From: Campylobacterales bacterium
GTDB lineage: Bacteria > Campylobacterota > Campylobacteria > Campylobacterales > Sulfurimonadaceae
Direction: 5' to 3'
NCBI GenBank assembly: GCA_026390165.1
Contig: JAPLGM010000029.1
Span: 34,996-98,995 of the forward strand
DNA length: 64,000 nt
Notes under the pieces: model-generated
The model's input: the letters and a program-made list of their open reading frames with translations, nothing else
The model's database searches: none
Told to the model about the DNA's origin: nothing
Shown: one piece after another, positions 26,929 to 34,615 of the stretch
Layout of the letters: each line of letters begins with the position of its first letter
Numbering within the stretch: the stretch's first letter is position 1
Made by a program: the position numbers and the translations under genes

Positions 26929-27675
26929 CTATAATTTCAACTTGATTTTTTTATCTAATAAATATTGATAAACCCATTTTGGAGCAACATCAACTTTCAT
27001 ATCCACTTTCGAACCATCAGTTATTTCACATATCCAAGTTTTTTCATAAGATGAGTTGTCAAATATATAGGCTCTATCACTAAGTTTAACTGCATCTTGT
27101 AAATAATCCAAAGACCTATAGTATCGGCTAATAATCTTATCTTCAGATACATTATGTCCTTTAAAAGCAACTCTATTCTTTACCCTTGATATATTAATAA
27201 TAGGATCACTTGTAGCTATATAATATAAATAATTTTTATATCCAAGTTTTTTTGATAACTTTAACAACTCAACTTTATCATATGAGCTCATAACGGTTTC
27301 AAATGTAAATGATTTTCTTGCCTCTAACAATTTTGTTCTTATAAAATCTGCACAAACAGATGCAAGATAAGAATTGATATTTACATTTGAAAAAATAAGT
27401 TTATCATCACTGTAGTTCAAAAAAGCAACATCTTCTAGTAAATTTACAGATTTTAGTAGTGTAGAATTACTGAAAAAATCCACAACTTCATCTTTATTGG
27501 TTTCAAATTCATAGTTACTAAACTCAATAAATTCATACTCTTTTATCTCTTTTTCTATCTCATCTGGATTTATATAAATACCAAGTAATTCTTTATTGAC
27601 CACATCTTTAATGGTGCTTTTACCACTGCCATTTGGTCCTGCAAACATTCTGAGTCTTGGTATTTCTAAATTCAT
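26929..27675 (-). CDS. Zeta-toxin-like P-loop kinase
   Basis: The 248-aa protein begins LRMFAGPNGSGKSTIKDVVN, a Walker A with the GPNGSGKST form of zeta toxins. It then has YINPDEIEKEI, FTFETVMSSYDKVELLKL and YLYYIATSDPIINISRVKNRVAFKGHNVSEDKIISRY, with the late arginines that bind phosphates. Zeta toxins phosphorylate UDP-N-acetylamino sugars and block wall synthesis; homologues may have other targets. The upstream 73-aa gene overlaps its start by four bases and is the likely antitoxin, though it does not look like a classical epsilon. The pair sits between rfbC and rfbB, where rmlD is often found. Confidence 0.8.
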   Translation of the reverse strand: MNLEIPRLRMFAGPNGSGKSTIKDVVNKELLGIYINPDEIEKEIKEYEFIEFSNYEFETNKDEVVDFFSNSTLLKSVNLLEDVAFLNYSDDKLIFSNVNINSYLASVCADFIRTKLLEARKSFTFETVMSSYDKVELLKLSKKLGYKNYLYYIATSDPIINISRVKNRVAFKGHNVSEDKIISRYYRSLDYLQDAVKLSDRAYIFDNSSYEKTWICEITDGSKVDMKVDVAPKWVYQYLLDKKIKLKL

Positions 27676-27893
27676 ATTGTAAATATTTTTCTATCTGTTT
27701 TGATTTCAGGTTCTATGTCTTTTATGTACTTTTTTGAGCCATCTGGGAATATCTCATACATTTTATTTTGGATCACTTCTACTACACTATTTCCTGCACT
27801 CAAAGCATCTAAATATGCTTTTTTTATAGCACTATTCGCAAGTTCTGGTATGTAGCTTTCTAAAAAGTCCAATTCTTTTGTTGTCTTCATCAT
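27672..27893 (-). CDS. Small protein paired with the zeta-like toxin (putative antitoxin)
   Basis: The 73-aa protein has a helical first half (LDFLESYIPELANSAIKKAYLDALSAG) and a beta-rich tail ending VIQNKMYEIFPDGSKKYIKDI plus EPEIKTDRKIFTI. Small proteins of this form occur directly upstream of zeta-like P-loop kinases. The four-base overlap with the kinase gene shows coupling, and the order (small gene first) is typical of antitoxin-toxin pairs. No DNA-binding motif is obvious. The antitoxin role is inferred from gene order only. Confidence 0.6.
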   Translation of the reverse strand: MMKTTKELDFLESYIPELANSAIKKAYLDALSAGNSVVEVIQNKMYEIFPDGSKKYIKDIEPEIKTDRKIFTI

Positions 27894-27900
27894 TTATTCC

Positions 27901-27990
27901 TTAACTATTACGAGTATATACTTTTTTTGCATCAAGTAAGTTTTTACTAGCATTATTCACCGTCTCTTTAATTTTGTCTATTAACAGCAT
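27901..27990 (-). other. 29-codon ORF overlapping the rfbC 3' end, possible gene relic
   Basis: Out of frame with rfbC, an ATG at 27990 opens a frame that passes the rfbC stop and ends at 27901, just before the toxin pair. It encodes MLLIDKIKETVNNASKNLLD and then AKKVYTRNS. I cannot assign it with certainty. The KNLLDAK segment faintly resembles the central conserved region of HsdS-type proteins. It may be a relic left when the toxin pair was inserted, or a coupling peptide. Confidence 0.3.
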
Positions 27991-28558
27991 AATAATCCAC
28001 TCCATAGGCAAATAAATCATCCGTCTCGCTCAATTTAGGCTGTACTTGATCTTTGGCAGAGAGATTAAGTTCGGTATGTGGAACCATCCAATCTATCCCT
28101 AATGCTTCATCATCAAATGCTATCCCTCTATCATTCTCAGGTGAATAGTAGTTATCTACTTTGTAAGCAAACACGGTATCATCTTCAAGCACGACAAACC
28201 CATGTGCGAATCCTCTTGGTACTAACAGCTGTCTTTTATTTTCAGATGTAAGTTCTACTGCCACATGTTTGCCAAATGAAGGAGAGTTTTTCCTGATATC
28301 CACTGCAACATCAAGCACTCGGCCTTGTATAACACGAACGAGTTTGGTCTGCGCAGCAGGAGCTAATTGATAATGCAAACCTCTTAAAACGCCACGTGAA
28401 CTTTTAGATTCATTATCTTGGCAGAAGTTTATTGTATAGCCAAGGAACTCTTCCAGTTTATCCGCACGAAATGTTTCTACGAAATAACCACGAGAATCAC
28501 CATGAACTTTTGGCTCAATAATTATAACATCAGATATCTCTGTTCGTATAAAGTTCAT
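27968..28558 (-). CDS. rfbC: dTDP-4-dehydrorhamnose 3,5-epimerase
   Basis: The 196-aa cupin has the RmlC signature: DVIIIEPKVHGDSRGYFVETF, NESKSSRGVLRGLHYQLAP with the catalytic His, then VRVIQGRVLDVAVDIRKNSPSFG, and LLVPRGFAHGFVVLEDDTVFAYK with the active-site His and Asp region. It epimerises dTDP-4-keto-6-deoxyglucose at C3 and C5. It starts one base after the rfbA stop. Without an adjacent rmlD the rhamnose pathway would need a reductase elsewhere in the genome. Confidence 0.95.
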   Translation of the reverse strand: MNFIRTEISDVIIIEPKVHGDSRGYFVETFRADKLEEFLGYTINFCQDNESKSSRGVLRGLHYQLAPAAQTKLVRVIQGRVLDVAVDIRKNSPSFGKHVAVELTSENKRQLLVPRGFAHGFVVLEDDTVFAYKVDNYYSPENDRGIAFDDEALGIDWMVPHTELNLSAKDQVQPKLSETDDLFAYGVDYYAVNRQN

Positions 28559-28559
28559 A

Positions 28560-29450
28560 CTATTTTAACCCTCTTGGTTGTGATGCTCTTCGAATGAGAT
28601 ATTGACCGTATTGGTTTTTCTTTAGAGGTTCTGCCAGCTCTAAAAGTTTCTCTTTCGAGATATATCCCATCTCATAGGCGATCTCTTCGATACAAGCAAC
28701 TTTTAGAGATTGACGGTTTTCAATCGTTTGGATAAATTGTGACGCTTCAAGAAGACTCTCATGTGTCCCCGTATCAAGCCAAGCATAACCTCTTCCCATA
28801 AGTTCAACTTTAAGTCGTGTATCATGTAAATAATCTTGATTGAGTGTCGTTATCTCTAGCTCACCTCTGTGCGAAGGCTTTACCTCTTTTGCTTTTTTGA
28901 CGACATCATTGGGATAAAAATAAAGCCCTACAACGGCATAGTTACTTTTAGGATGTTCAGGTTTTTCTTCTAATGAAATGACACTGCCAGATTCATCAAA
29001 TTCAGCAACACCATAACGTTCAGGATCACTGACGTAGTAGCCAAATACCGTTGCTTTGTTCTCACCACGTGCATTCTCAACACTCTTGGCCAAAAGCTCC
29101 GTTAATCCCTGACCATAAAAGATATTATCACCTAAGACCAAGCAAACATCATCGTCACCGATAAACTCTTCCCCTAAGAGGAATGCTTGAGCAAGTCCAT
29201 CGGGAGATGGTTGCACAACATACGAGAACTGCATCCCAATGTCAGAACCATCACCTAAAAGCTCTTCAAATCGTGGGAGATCTTTAGGAGTAGAAATAAC
29301 AAGGACCTCGGTAATTCCTGCGAGCATAAGTACCGACAGTGGATAATAAATCATCGGTTTATCGTAAATAGGAACGAGCTGTTTGGATACCCCTTTTGTG
29401 ATTGGGTAGAGGCGTGTGCCACTTCCTCCGGCTAAGATTATCCCTTTCAT
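28560..29450 (-). CDS. rfbA: Glucose-1-phosphate thymidylyltransferase
   Basis: The 296-aa enzyme has [53 protein letters not shown] and [19 protein letters not shown], then [19 protein letters not shown]. All are standard RmlA motifs. It forms dTDP-glucose from dTTP and glucose-1-phosphate and is normally feedback-inhibited by dTDP-rhamnose. It starts the dTDP-sugar block of the operon and is preceded by a 27-codon micro-ORF and the MarR-type regulator, all joined by ATGA overlaps. Confidence 0.96.
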   Translation of the reverse strand: MKGIILAGGSGTRLYPITKGVSKQLVPIYDKPMIYYPLSVLMLAGITEVLVISTPKDLPRFEELLGDGSDIGMQFSYVVQPSPDGLAQAFLLGEEFIGDDDVCLVLGDNIFYGQGLTELLAKSVENARGENKATVFGYYVSDPERYGVAEFDESGSVISLEEKPEHPKSNYAVVGLYFYPNDVVKKAKEVKPSHRGELEITTLNQDYLHDTRLKVELMGRGYAWLDTGTHESLLEASQFIQTIENRQSLKVACIEEIAYEMGYISKEKLLELAEPLKKNQYGQYLIRRASQPRGLK

Positions 29451-29530
29451 CGTGCTCCTTTTTGATACAGTTCAATTGTCGCTTGAACATAGCTGTCAAT
29501 GTTTCCGTCACAAAGTATAATATTAGTCAT
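29447..29530 (-). other. 27-codon micro-ORF coupling the MarR-type gene to rfbA
   Basis: An ATG overlaps the MarR-type gene stop (ATGA, 29527-29530) and the frame ends in a TGA overlapping the rfbA start (ATGA, 29447-29450). It encodes [20 protein letters not shown] then LYQKGAR. It contains an AAGGAG at its 3' end that serves rfbA. The first seven residues are the same as the N-terminus of ManC-type guanylyltransferases (MTNIILCGG), after which similarity stops. It may be a relic or a translational bridge. Confidence 0.5.
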
Positions 29531-29835
29531 TTATTACCTTTTAAAATCCCAAGCTCATGCACCAGCACATCGTACTCTGCCTTTTTTCGCTCTATAAACT
29601 TCTGCGTCAGTGCGATTTTCTCGTCCACTCCTGCTTGGGTTAGGAGATATTTGTATTGGTTTTTATTTTTGTTAACAAAGAAGTTTTCAGCTTTTATCAG
29701 CCCTTTTTCACCCAATGCTTTTAAAACATAGTTAATCTTCCCCACACTGTAGCCCAGCTCATCGGCTAGGGTTCTTTGAGTTTTGAGAGTATCGATGTTT
29801 CGCAATACATTTAACGTCAGTTCATCGTTGGGCAA
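29527..29835 (-). CDS. MarR-family EPS-associated transcriptional regulator
   Basis: The 102-aa protein is a winged-helix regulator of the small 'EPS-associated MarR' group. LNVLRNIDTLKTQRTLADELGYSVGKINYVLKALGEKGLI forms the helix-turn-helix and recognition helix at about residues 7-46, followed by the wing and a C-terminal helix. Members of this group lie at the promoter end of capsule and O-antigen operons and are thought to control them. Here it precedes rfbA on the same strand, so it probably regulates the 29.8-to-7.4 kb operon including itself. Confidence 0.88.
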   Translation of the reverse strand: MPNDELTLNVLRNIDTLKTQRTLADELGYSVGKINYVLKALGEKGLIKAENFFVNKNKNQYKYLLTQAGVDEKIALTQKFIERKKAEYDVLVHELGILKGNK

Positions 29836-30056
29836 AATAATTTTCCTATGCGATTTGATTCATTTATTGAATTTTAGTGTATTGTTGCTTAATATTTGTT
29901 TTGGTCTATAAATATCTGTGCTGCTTTGTATAGCATCTATCTGAAAATGCAAAAGATGGATCCCGTATCAAGTACGGGATGACGAGAGAGATCAAATCGG
30001 GATGGCGAGAAATATTATTGAAGTGCCACTTCAAAAGTTGCTCAGTAGTTTTTAAT
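29836..30056. promoter_or_regulatory. Leader/promoter region of the O-antigen operon with a REP-like palindrome
   Basis: This 221-bp gap separates the HEPN/MNT pair from the MarR-type gene and must hold the main promoter for the operon, though no clear -35/-10 pair could be fixed. It contains a perfect 8-bp stem with a 5-nt loop, ATCCCGTA-TCAAG-TACGGGAT (29960-29980), followed by GACGAGAG and a partial repeat (ATCGGGATGGCGAGA). That form is common in dispersed extragenic palindromes. Confidence 0.5.
29960..29980. repeat. REP-like palindrome ATCCCGTA...TACGGGAT
   Basis: The perfect hairpin (8-bp stem, 5-nt loop) is followed by GATGACGAGAG, a combination often seen in dispersed repeats of many genomes. 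Only one complete copy occurs in the window; a partial copy (TCGGGATGGCGAGA) follows 20 bp later. It could act as a terminator for the HEPN gene or be a mobile palindromic unit. Confidence 0.55.
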
Positions 30057-30533
30057 CTATCCTACCAATCTTGTAATAGTGTCTAACGTCTCTTTTAAAT
30101 CTATTTTTAGTTTATAAATTGTGTTTAAGATATTTATAGCTATTTCATCATTGTCTTCATAGTCGTGTGCTATCTCATTTCTAAGATCCCGTATTTCAAA
30201 CCATTCATCTACACTTATAACATCTATAACTTCAAGCCGATTTAAAATATCCAAAAATGGCTTATTGACATTTTCACCTTCATATAAAAGTACAGATTTA
30301 AAAAGCTTGGCTCCCATGCAGTCTTGCAACTTTGAAAATCTGTAAATAATCTGATCACTATAGGCTAAATACTCTACACTATCCACTATTTTTTTAAAAT
30401 CATCCATACAGATAGGAAATTGATACTGTTTTTGAAGTGCATCAAAAGCATTTTCTAGTCGTAAAAGATGTTTATAACTTTCATTTAGATTATCAGTAAC
30501 TTTTTGTCTATAAACTAAAGTTTTATTCCCCAT
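30057..30533 (-). CDS. HEPN-domain RNase toxin (HepT-like)
   Basis: The 158-aa all-helical protein carries the HEPN catalytic motif RNEIAHDY at about residues 122-129, which is R-x4-H-x-Y. In HepT-MntA systems the Tyr of this motif is the residue modified by AMP transfer from the partner. HEPN toxins cut tRNA or mRNA. It overlaps the upstream MNT gene by 19 bp, so both are made together. The pair lies between galU and the O-antigen regulator, in the same orientation, and is not part of sugar metabolism. Confidence 0.85.
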   Translation of the reverse strand: MGNKTLVYRQKVTDNLNESYKHLLRLENAFDALQKQYQFPICMDDFKKIVDSVEYLAYSDQIIYRFSKLQDCMGAKLFKSVLLYEGENVNKPFLDILNRLEVIDVISVDEWFEIRDLRNEIAHDYEDNDEIAINILNTIYKLKIDLKETLDTITRLVG

Positions 30534-30802
30534 TGTAATGCCTCCTTTTCTATAAGTCTTGAACTATCAGTATTAAATACTATATCTATTTTTTGTTCAC
30601 CCAATTCTCTCTTGATGCGTGAGAGAAACTTTATCTTTTTTTCAAAAAGATTTGAATGCTCTTTTAGTACAAGATACAAATCTATATCTCCACCTTTTTT
30701 ACTATCATCTACACGACTTCCAAAAAGATATATTTCTCCATTTTGAAAAAAAAGATTAAAATATTTTTTTATCACTTCAACATATCTATTTGATAATCTC
30801 AT
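30515..30802 (-). CDS. MNT-family nucleotidyltransferase antitoxin (MntA-like)
   Basis: The 95-aa protein has the minimal nucleotidyltransferase fold: EIYLFGSRVDDSKKGGDIDLYLV holds the GS-x(n)-DxD metal-binding motif at about residues 23-43. A third acidic strand QKIDIVF lies near residue 75. Such proteins neutralise HEPN toxins by adding AMP units to the toxin. Placement upstream of and overlapping the HEPN gene is the usual order. No helicase or other domain is attached. Confidence 0.87.
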   Translation of the reverse strand: MRLSNRYVEVIKKYFNLFFQNGEIYLFGSRVDDSKKGGDIDLYLVLKEHSNLFEKKIKFLSRIKRELGEQKIDIVFNTDSSRLIEKEALQWGIKL

Positions 30803-30863
30803 TTGTTTGTCCGAACTGTTGATAATTTTGAATTATTTTTCATCTATCTTAATCTCTCCATCA

Positions 30864-31694
30864 TTAAGCTTTTTTATAAAAATAATTCGTAGCTTCAACA
30901 AACCCATCGACACTGCCGCAATCAAAACGTTTCCCCTCAAACTTGTACGCCAAGACCTTGCCTTGCTTCGCTAATGTCAAAAGAGCATCGGTGATCTGTA
31001 TTTCTCCCCCTTTGCCTGCTGGTGTTGTTTCGAGCACTTTGAAGATCTCAGGGATCAAGATATACCGTCCAATGATCGCCAAGTTACTCGAAGCGTCTTT
31101 GGGATCTGGTTTTTCTACCATATCATACACTTTGTACAGATTGTGTTCAAGGAGTTCTCCTGCTATGATACCGTATTTATTGGTATCCTCTTGAGGTACC
31201 TCTTCGATTGCTACGATACAGCAGTCGGGATATTTGGCATAAATCTCTGTCATTTGGGTGAGGACAGATTTGCCCTCATTGTCACACAGATCATCTGCCA
31301 ATACAACAGCAAAGGGATCATCCCCTATCAATGTCTGACCCGTGAGTATAGCATGCCCTAACCCCTTCATCTCTACTTGTCTCGTGTAAGAAAATGTACA
31401 CTTCTCTATAACACTACGGATCTCTGTCAAGTAATGTTCTTTGCTAGTCCCCTTAATCTGATGTTCGAGTTCATAGGAGATATCGAAATGATCTTCGATC
31501 GATCGTTTACCACGCCCTGTGACAATCGCCATCGTATCCATACCGGCTTCTATGGCTTCTTCTACACCATACTGAAGCAAGGGCTTGGTCAGTATAGGGA
31601 GCATCTCTTTTGGGATAGCTTTGGTCGTTGGAAGAAATCGTGTCCCGTAACCGGCTGCGGGGAATAGACATTTTTTGATTTTATTGGTTTTCAA
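30864..31694 (-). CDS. galU: UTP-glucose-1-phosphate uridylyltransferase
   Basis: The 276-aa enzyme has KCLFPAAGYGTRFLPTTKAIPKEMLPILTKPLLQYGVEEA, VVLADDLCDNEG and GKGGEIQITDALLTL. These are the standard GalU nucleotide-binding, metal and C-terminal motifs. It forms UDP-glucose for galE and for glycan synthesis. It lies downstream of galE with a 12-bp spacing, in one operon. The HEPN/MNT pair follows on the same strand. Confidence 0.95.
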   Translation of the reverse strand: MKTNKIKKCLFPAAGYGTRFLPTTKAIPKEMLPILTKPLLQYGVEEAIEAGMDTMAIVTGRGKRSIEDHFDISYELEHQIKGTSKEHYLTEIRSVIEKCTFSYTRQVEMKGLGHAILTGQTLIGDDPFAVVLADDLCDNEGKSVLTQMTEIYAKYPDCCIVAIEEVPQEDTNKYGIIAGELLEHNLYKVYDMVEKPDPKDASSNLAIIGRYILIPEIFKVLETTPAGKGGEIQITDALLTLAKQGKVLAYKFEGKRFDCGSVDGFVEATNYFYKKA

Positions 31695-31706
31695 TTTAAT
31701 ACTCCT

Positions 31707-32729
31707 CTATAATTCATATCCATTAGGATTCGAAGACTGCCATCTCCAGCTATCTTCGCACATCTCATCAATATTTCTGGTGGCACTCCAACCAAGCATT
31801 TCTTGTGCGTAGCTAGGGTCTGCAAAACATTTTGCTATATCTCCGGCTCTTCGTTTTACTATTTTAAACGGCACCTTTTTACCCGATGCTTTTTCAAATG
31901 CTGCTACCATTTCTAACACCGAGTACCCTTTCCCCGTTCCAAGATTGACGGTGAGGACGTTTTGTATATCCGGTATTTTTTGAAGTGCTTTTACATGTCC
32001 ATGGGCTAGGTCAACAACATGTATATAATCCCTTACCCCAGTACCATCTTCAGTGTCATAATCTCCTCCAAATACACTTAAAACTTCACGCTTTCCAACC
32101 GCTGTTTGCGCTATAAATGGCATAAGGTTGTTGGGTATCCCATTGGGGTCTTCACCTATGGTTCCAGACTTATGCGCCCCTACTGGGTTGAAGTATCGTA
32201 AAATTACTATTTTAAACTCATTATCACTGATATATACGTCTCTTAGTATCTCTTCTATAAAAAGTTTACTTCTTCCGTATGGGTTGGTAGCACTAAGGGG
32301 AAACTCTTCTTTAATCGGTGTGGTATGGGGATCTCCATAAACCGTTGCCGATGAGCTAAAGACGATTTGTTTGCAGTTATATTCTCTCATCACTTCTAAA
32401 AGCACTAAAGTACCGTTTACATTATTATCATAGTATTTGAGAGGCTCATCTACCGATTCACCCACCGCTTTTAACCCTGCAAAGTGTATAACCGACTCTA
32501 TGCTGTAGGAGGCAAATAGTTTTTTTAACGCAACTTTGTCTCGTATATCACCTTCTTCAAATTGTATACTTTTACCTATGATTGTTTCAACACGCTTAAG
32601 AGCCTCTAACGAGGAGTTGCATAAGTTATCATATACCACAAACGTATAGCCTGCCTCATCCAGTGCGATAAGGGTATGCGAACCTATGTATCCAGCACCG
32701 CCCGTGATAAGTATATTTAATTTTTGCAT
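31707..32729 (-). CDS. galE: UDP-glucose 4-epimerase
   Basis: The 340-aa SDR enzyme has ILITGGAGYIGSHTLIAL, HFAGLKAVGESVDEPLKYYDNNV, FSSSATVYGDP with the catalytic Ser, and YGRSKLFIEEIL with Tyr-Lys. RYFNPVGAHKSGTIGEDPNGIPNNLMPFI follows. These features are specific for GalE, which interconverts UDP-glucose and UDP-galactose (or the GlcNAc forms). It starts the galE-galU transcript and is divergent from the ABC exporter gene, with a 110-bp shared upstream region. Confidence 0.95.
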   Translation of the reverse strand: MQKLNILITGGAGYIGSHTLIALDEAGYTFVVYDNLCNSSLEALKRVETIIGKSIQFEEGDIRDKVALKKLFASYSIESVIHFAGLKAVGESVDEPLKYYDNNVNGTLVLLEVMREYNCKQIVFSSSATVYGDPHTTPIKEEFPLSATNPYGRSKLFIEEILRDVYISDNEFKIVILRYFNPVGAHKSGTIGEDPNGIPNNLMPFIAQTAVGKREVLSVFGGDYDTEDGTGVRDYIHVVDLAHGHVKALQKIPDIQNVLTVNLGTGKGYSVLEMVAAFEKASGKKVPFKIVKRRAGDIAKCFADPSYAQEMLGWSATRNIDEMCEDSWRWQSSNPNGYEL

Positions 32730-32805
32730 CTAGCTTTCTCCCACGCACACAAGTTTGTTTCATGATGTTAATAAACATTGATAGTGAATTGTGCCTAATT
32801 CAGAC

Positions 32806-32833
32806 TTTGAATCGGCTTTTTTGTTGATATAAT
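32806..32833 (+). promoter_or_regulatory. Putative promoter giving a leaderless ABC-exporter transcript
   Basis: A TTGAAT box and a perfect TATAAT at 32828-32833 (spacing about 15 bp) lie directly before the ATG at 32840. Transcription would start at or next to the start codon, and no Shine-Dalgarno sequence is present in between. Confidence 0.5.
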
Positions 32834-32839
32834 CTCACC

Positions 32840-34615
32840 ATGCTAACCTTTAAAATCCTTTTTACCATGATGCTACGCTACAAGCGCCAGTTAATCTGGG
32901 GAAATCTCATCGCCATCCTCGCAACGCTGATCTCTATCCCCATCCCGTTGCTTATCCCGCTGATGGTTGATGAAGTGCTCCTGCATAAAGGTGGTTTTGT
33001 CATCCAAACCATTGATCGCATAACCGCGCTTCATGAACCATTGCTCTACATCGGAATTGTCCTTGCCGTGACCATTGCATTACGGTTTCTCTTTTTTCTC
33101 CTCAGCGTCGTATCACAGAAATTTTTTATCACCCTCTCCCAAGAGCTCAGTTTTGCTATTCGTGTCCAAGCATTGGAGCATCTCAAGCATGTCTCTATGA
33201 GCGCGTATGAACGACTGGGGAGCGGGAAGGTGATCACCCATCTCATTACCGACATCGATACCATAGAACAGTTTTTAGGAAGTGCCCTCTCCAAGCTCGT
33301 CGTCTCCGTCACTACCCTCATCGGGGTAGCTGTCGTCCTCATCTGGATCAATCCCCTCTTTGGGTTGCTTATCATCATCTTTCAGCCGATGATTATGATC
33401 GTCACCCGTAAAATATCGGGGCGTGTCGGAATCCTAAAAAAAGAACAAAATCGCACCATCGGTGAACTCTCCGATACCCTCACCCAAATGTGTGATCTCT
33501 TCGGGCAAATACGGGCGAGTAACAAAGAGGAGTATTTCGTGAACAATGCCATCACCCAATCGCAGCGCCTGCGACAAAGTGCACGGGAGTACGGGATAAA
33601 AGCCCTTAGCGGTGAACGGTACTCCTATACCCTTTTTCTCAGCGGATTTGAAATTTTCCGTGCATTGGGGCTCGTGATGGTTCTCTACTCAGGTCTCTCC
33701 ATCGGGCTTATGTTCGGGATATTCGGCTATTTGTGGTTTATGATGACCCCTGTTCAAGATCTCCTCTCGATGCAATACAGCTTTGCCAATGCCAAAAATG
33801 CCCTTGCACGACTCAATGAACTTTTATTGCTCCCCAAAGAGCCCGCCAATCCAGAAACTCCTCTCTTGCTTCGTGAAACCAGTGCCCTCTCCATCGAGAC
33901 AAAAGATTTAGTATTTGGGTATGAGGAGAACGAACCTGTCCTCAAAGGGGTGAATCTCTCCATAAAAGCGGGGGCAAAAGTTGCTATCATCGGAGCAAGT
34001 GGAAGCGGTAAAAGTACCCTCTCGCAACTACTGGTCGGATTTTATCCCCCAACCTCAGGGACGATTTTGTATAATGGCATGGATGTCCACGAGATAGGAT
34101 TTGCTTCCATCCGCAACGAAGTTTTCGTCGTGTTACAGCAACCTCTTATGTTCAATGAGACATTGCGCTTTAACCTCACGATGGGGGATACGATCAGCGA
34201 TGAAACAATATTCGAAGCATTACGGATTGCCCAGCTTGAGAATTTTGTACAAAACTTGCCCTTATCCCTCGAAACCCAAGTGGGGAAATTCGGTATCCGC
34301 CTCTCAGGGGGGCAGCGACAACGTCTCTCGATTGCCCGTATGGTTCTTGCCAATCCCAAAGTCGTTATTTTCGATGAGTCCACCTCTGCACTGGATGTTC
34401 ATACGGAGAGTGCTTTATTCGAAGCACTCCATACATTTTTAAAAGAGAAAACGGTCATTATTATCGCCCACCGTCTTAGCACCGTAACACGTGCCGATTA
34501 TATCTATGTTCTTGAAAATGGGAAAATCCTCGAAGAGGGGACGCGAGAAAAACTCGAATCGCTAGAGGGGAGCTTCCACGCTTTTGCCACTCACCAAACC
34601 ACTAAGGGATCGTGA
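32840..34615 (+). CDS. ABC exporter, fused permease and ATPase (MsbA-like)
   Basis: The 591-aa protein has an N-terminal six-helix transmembrane domain (about residues 15-310) and a C-terminal ATPase. Walker A is GASGSGKST at about 390-398, the signature is LSGGQRQRL at about 490, Walker B is VVIFDESTSALD, and the switch histidine is in IIAHRLST. It belongs to the type I exporter group that includes lipid flippases and peptide exporters. Substrate is not predictable, but its place next to the glycan locus allows a lipid-linked sugar or lipid A role. The start is preceded by a TATAAT box only six bases away. Its stop overlaps the next gene. Confidence 0.9.
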   Translation: MLTFKILFTMMLRYKRQLIWGNLIAILATLISIPIPLLIPLMVDEVLLHKGGFVIQTIDRITALHEPLLYIGIVLAVTIALRFLFFLLSVVSQKFFITLSQELSFAIRVQALEHLKHVSMSAYERLGSGKVITHLITDIDTIEQFLGSALSKLVVSVTTLIGVAVVLIWINPLFGLLIIIFQPMIMIVTRKISGRVGILKKEQNRTIGELSDTLTQMCDLFGQIRASNKEEYFVNNAITQSQRLRQSAREYGIKALSGERYSYTLFLSGFEIFRALGLVMVLYSGLSIGLMFGIFGYLWFMMTPVQDLLSMQYSFANAKNALARLNELLLLPKEPANPETPLLLRETSALSIETKDLVFGYEENEPVLKGVNLSIKAGAKVAIIGASGSGKSTLSQLLVGFYPPTSGTILYNGMDVHEIGFASIRNEVFVVLQQPLMFNETLRFNLTMGDTISDETIFEALRIAQLENFVQNLPLSLETQVGKFGIRLSGGQRQRLSIARMVLANPKVVIFDESTSALDVHTESALFEALHTFLKEKTVIIIAHRLSTVTRADYIYVLENGKILEEGTREKLESLEGSFHAFATHQTTKGS

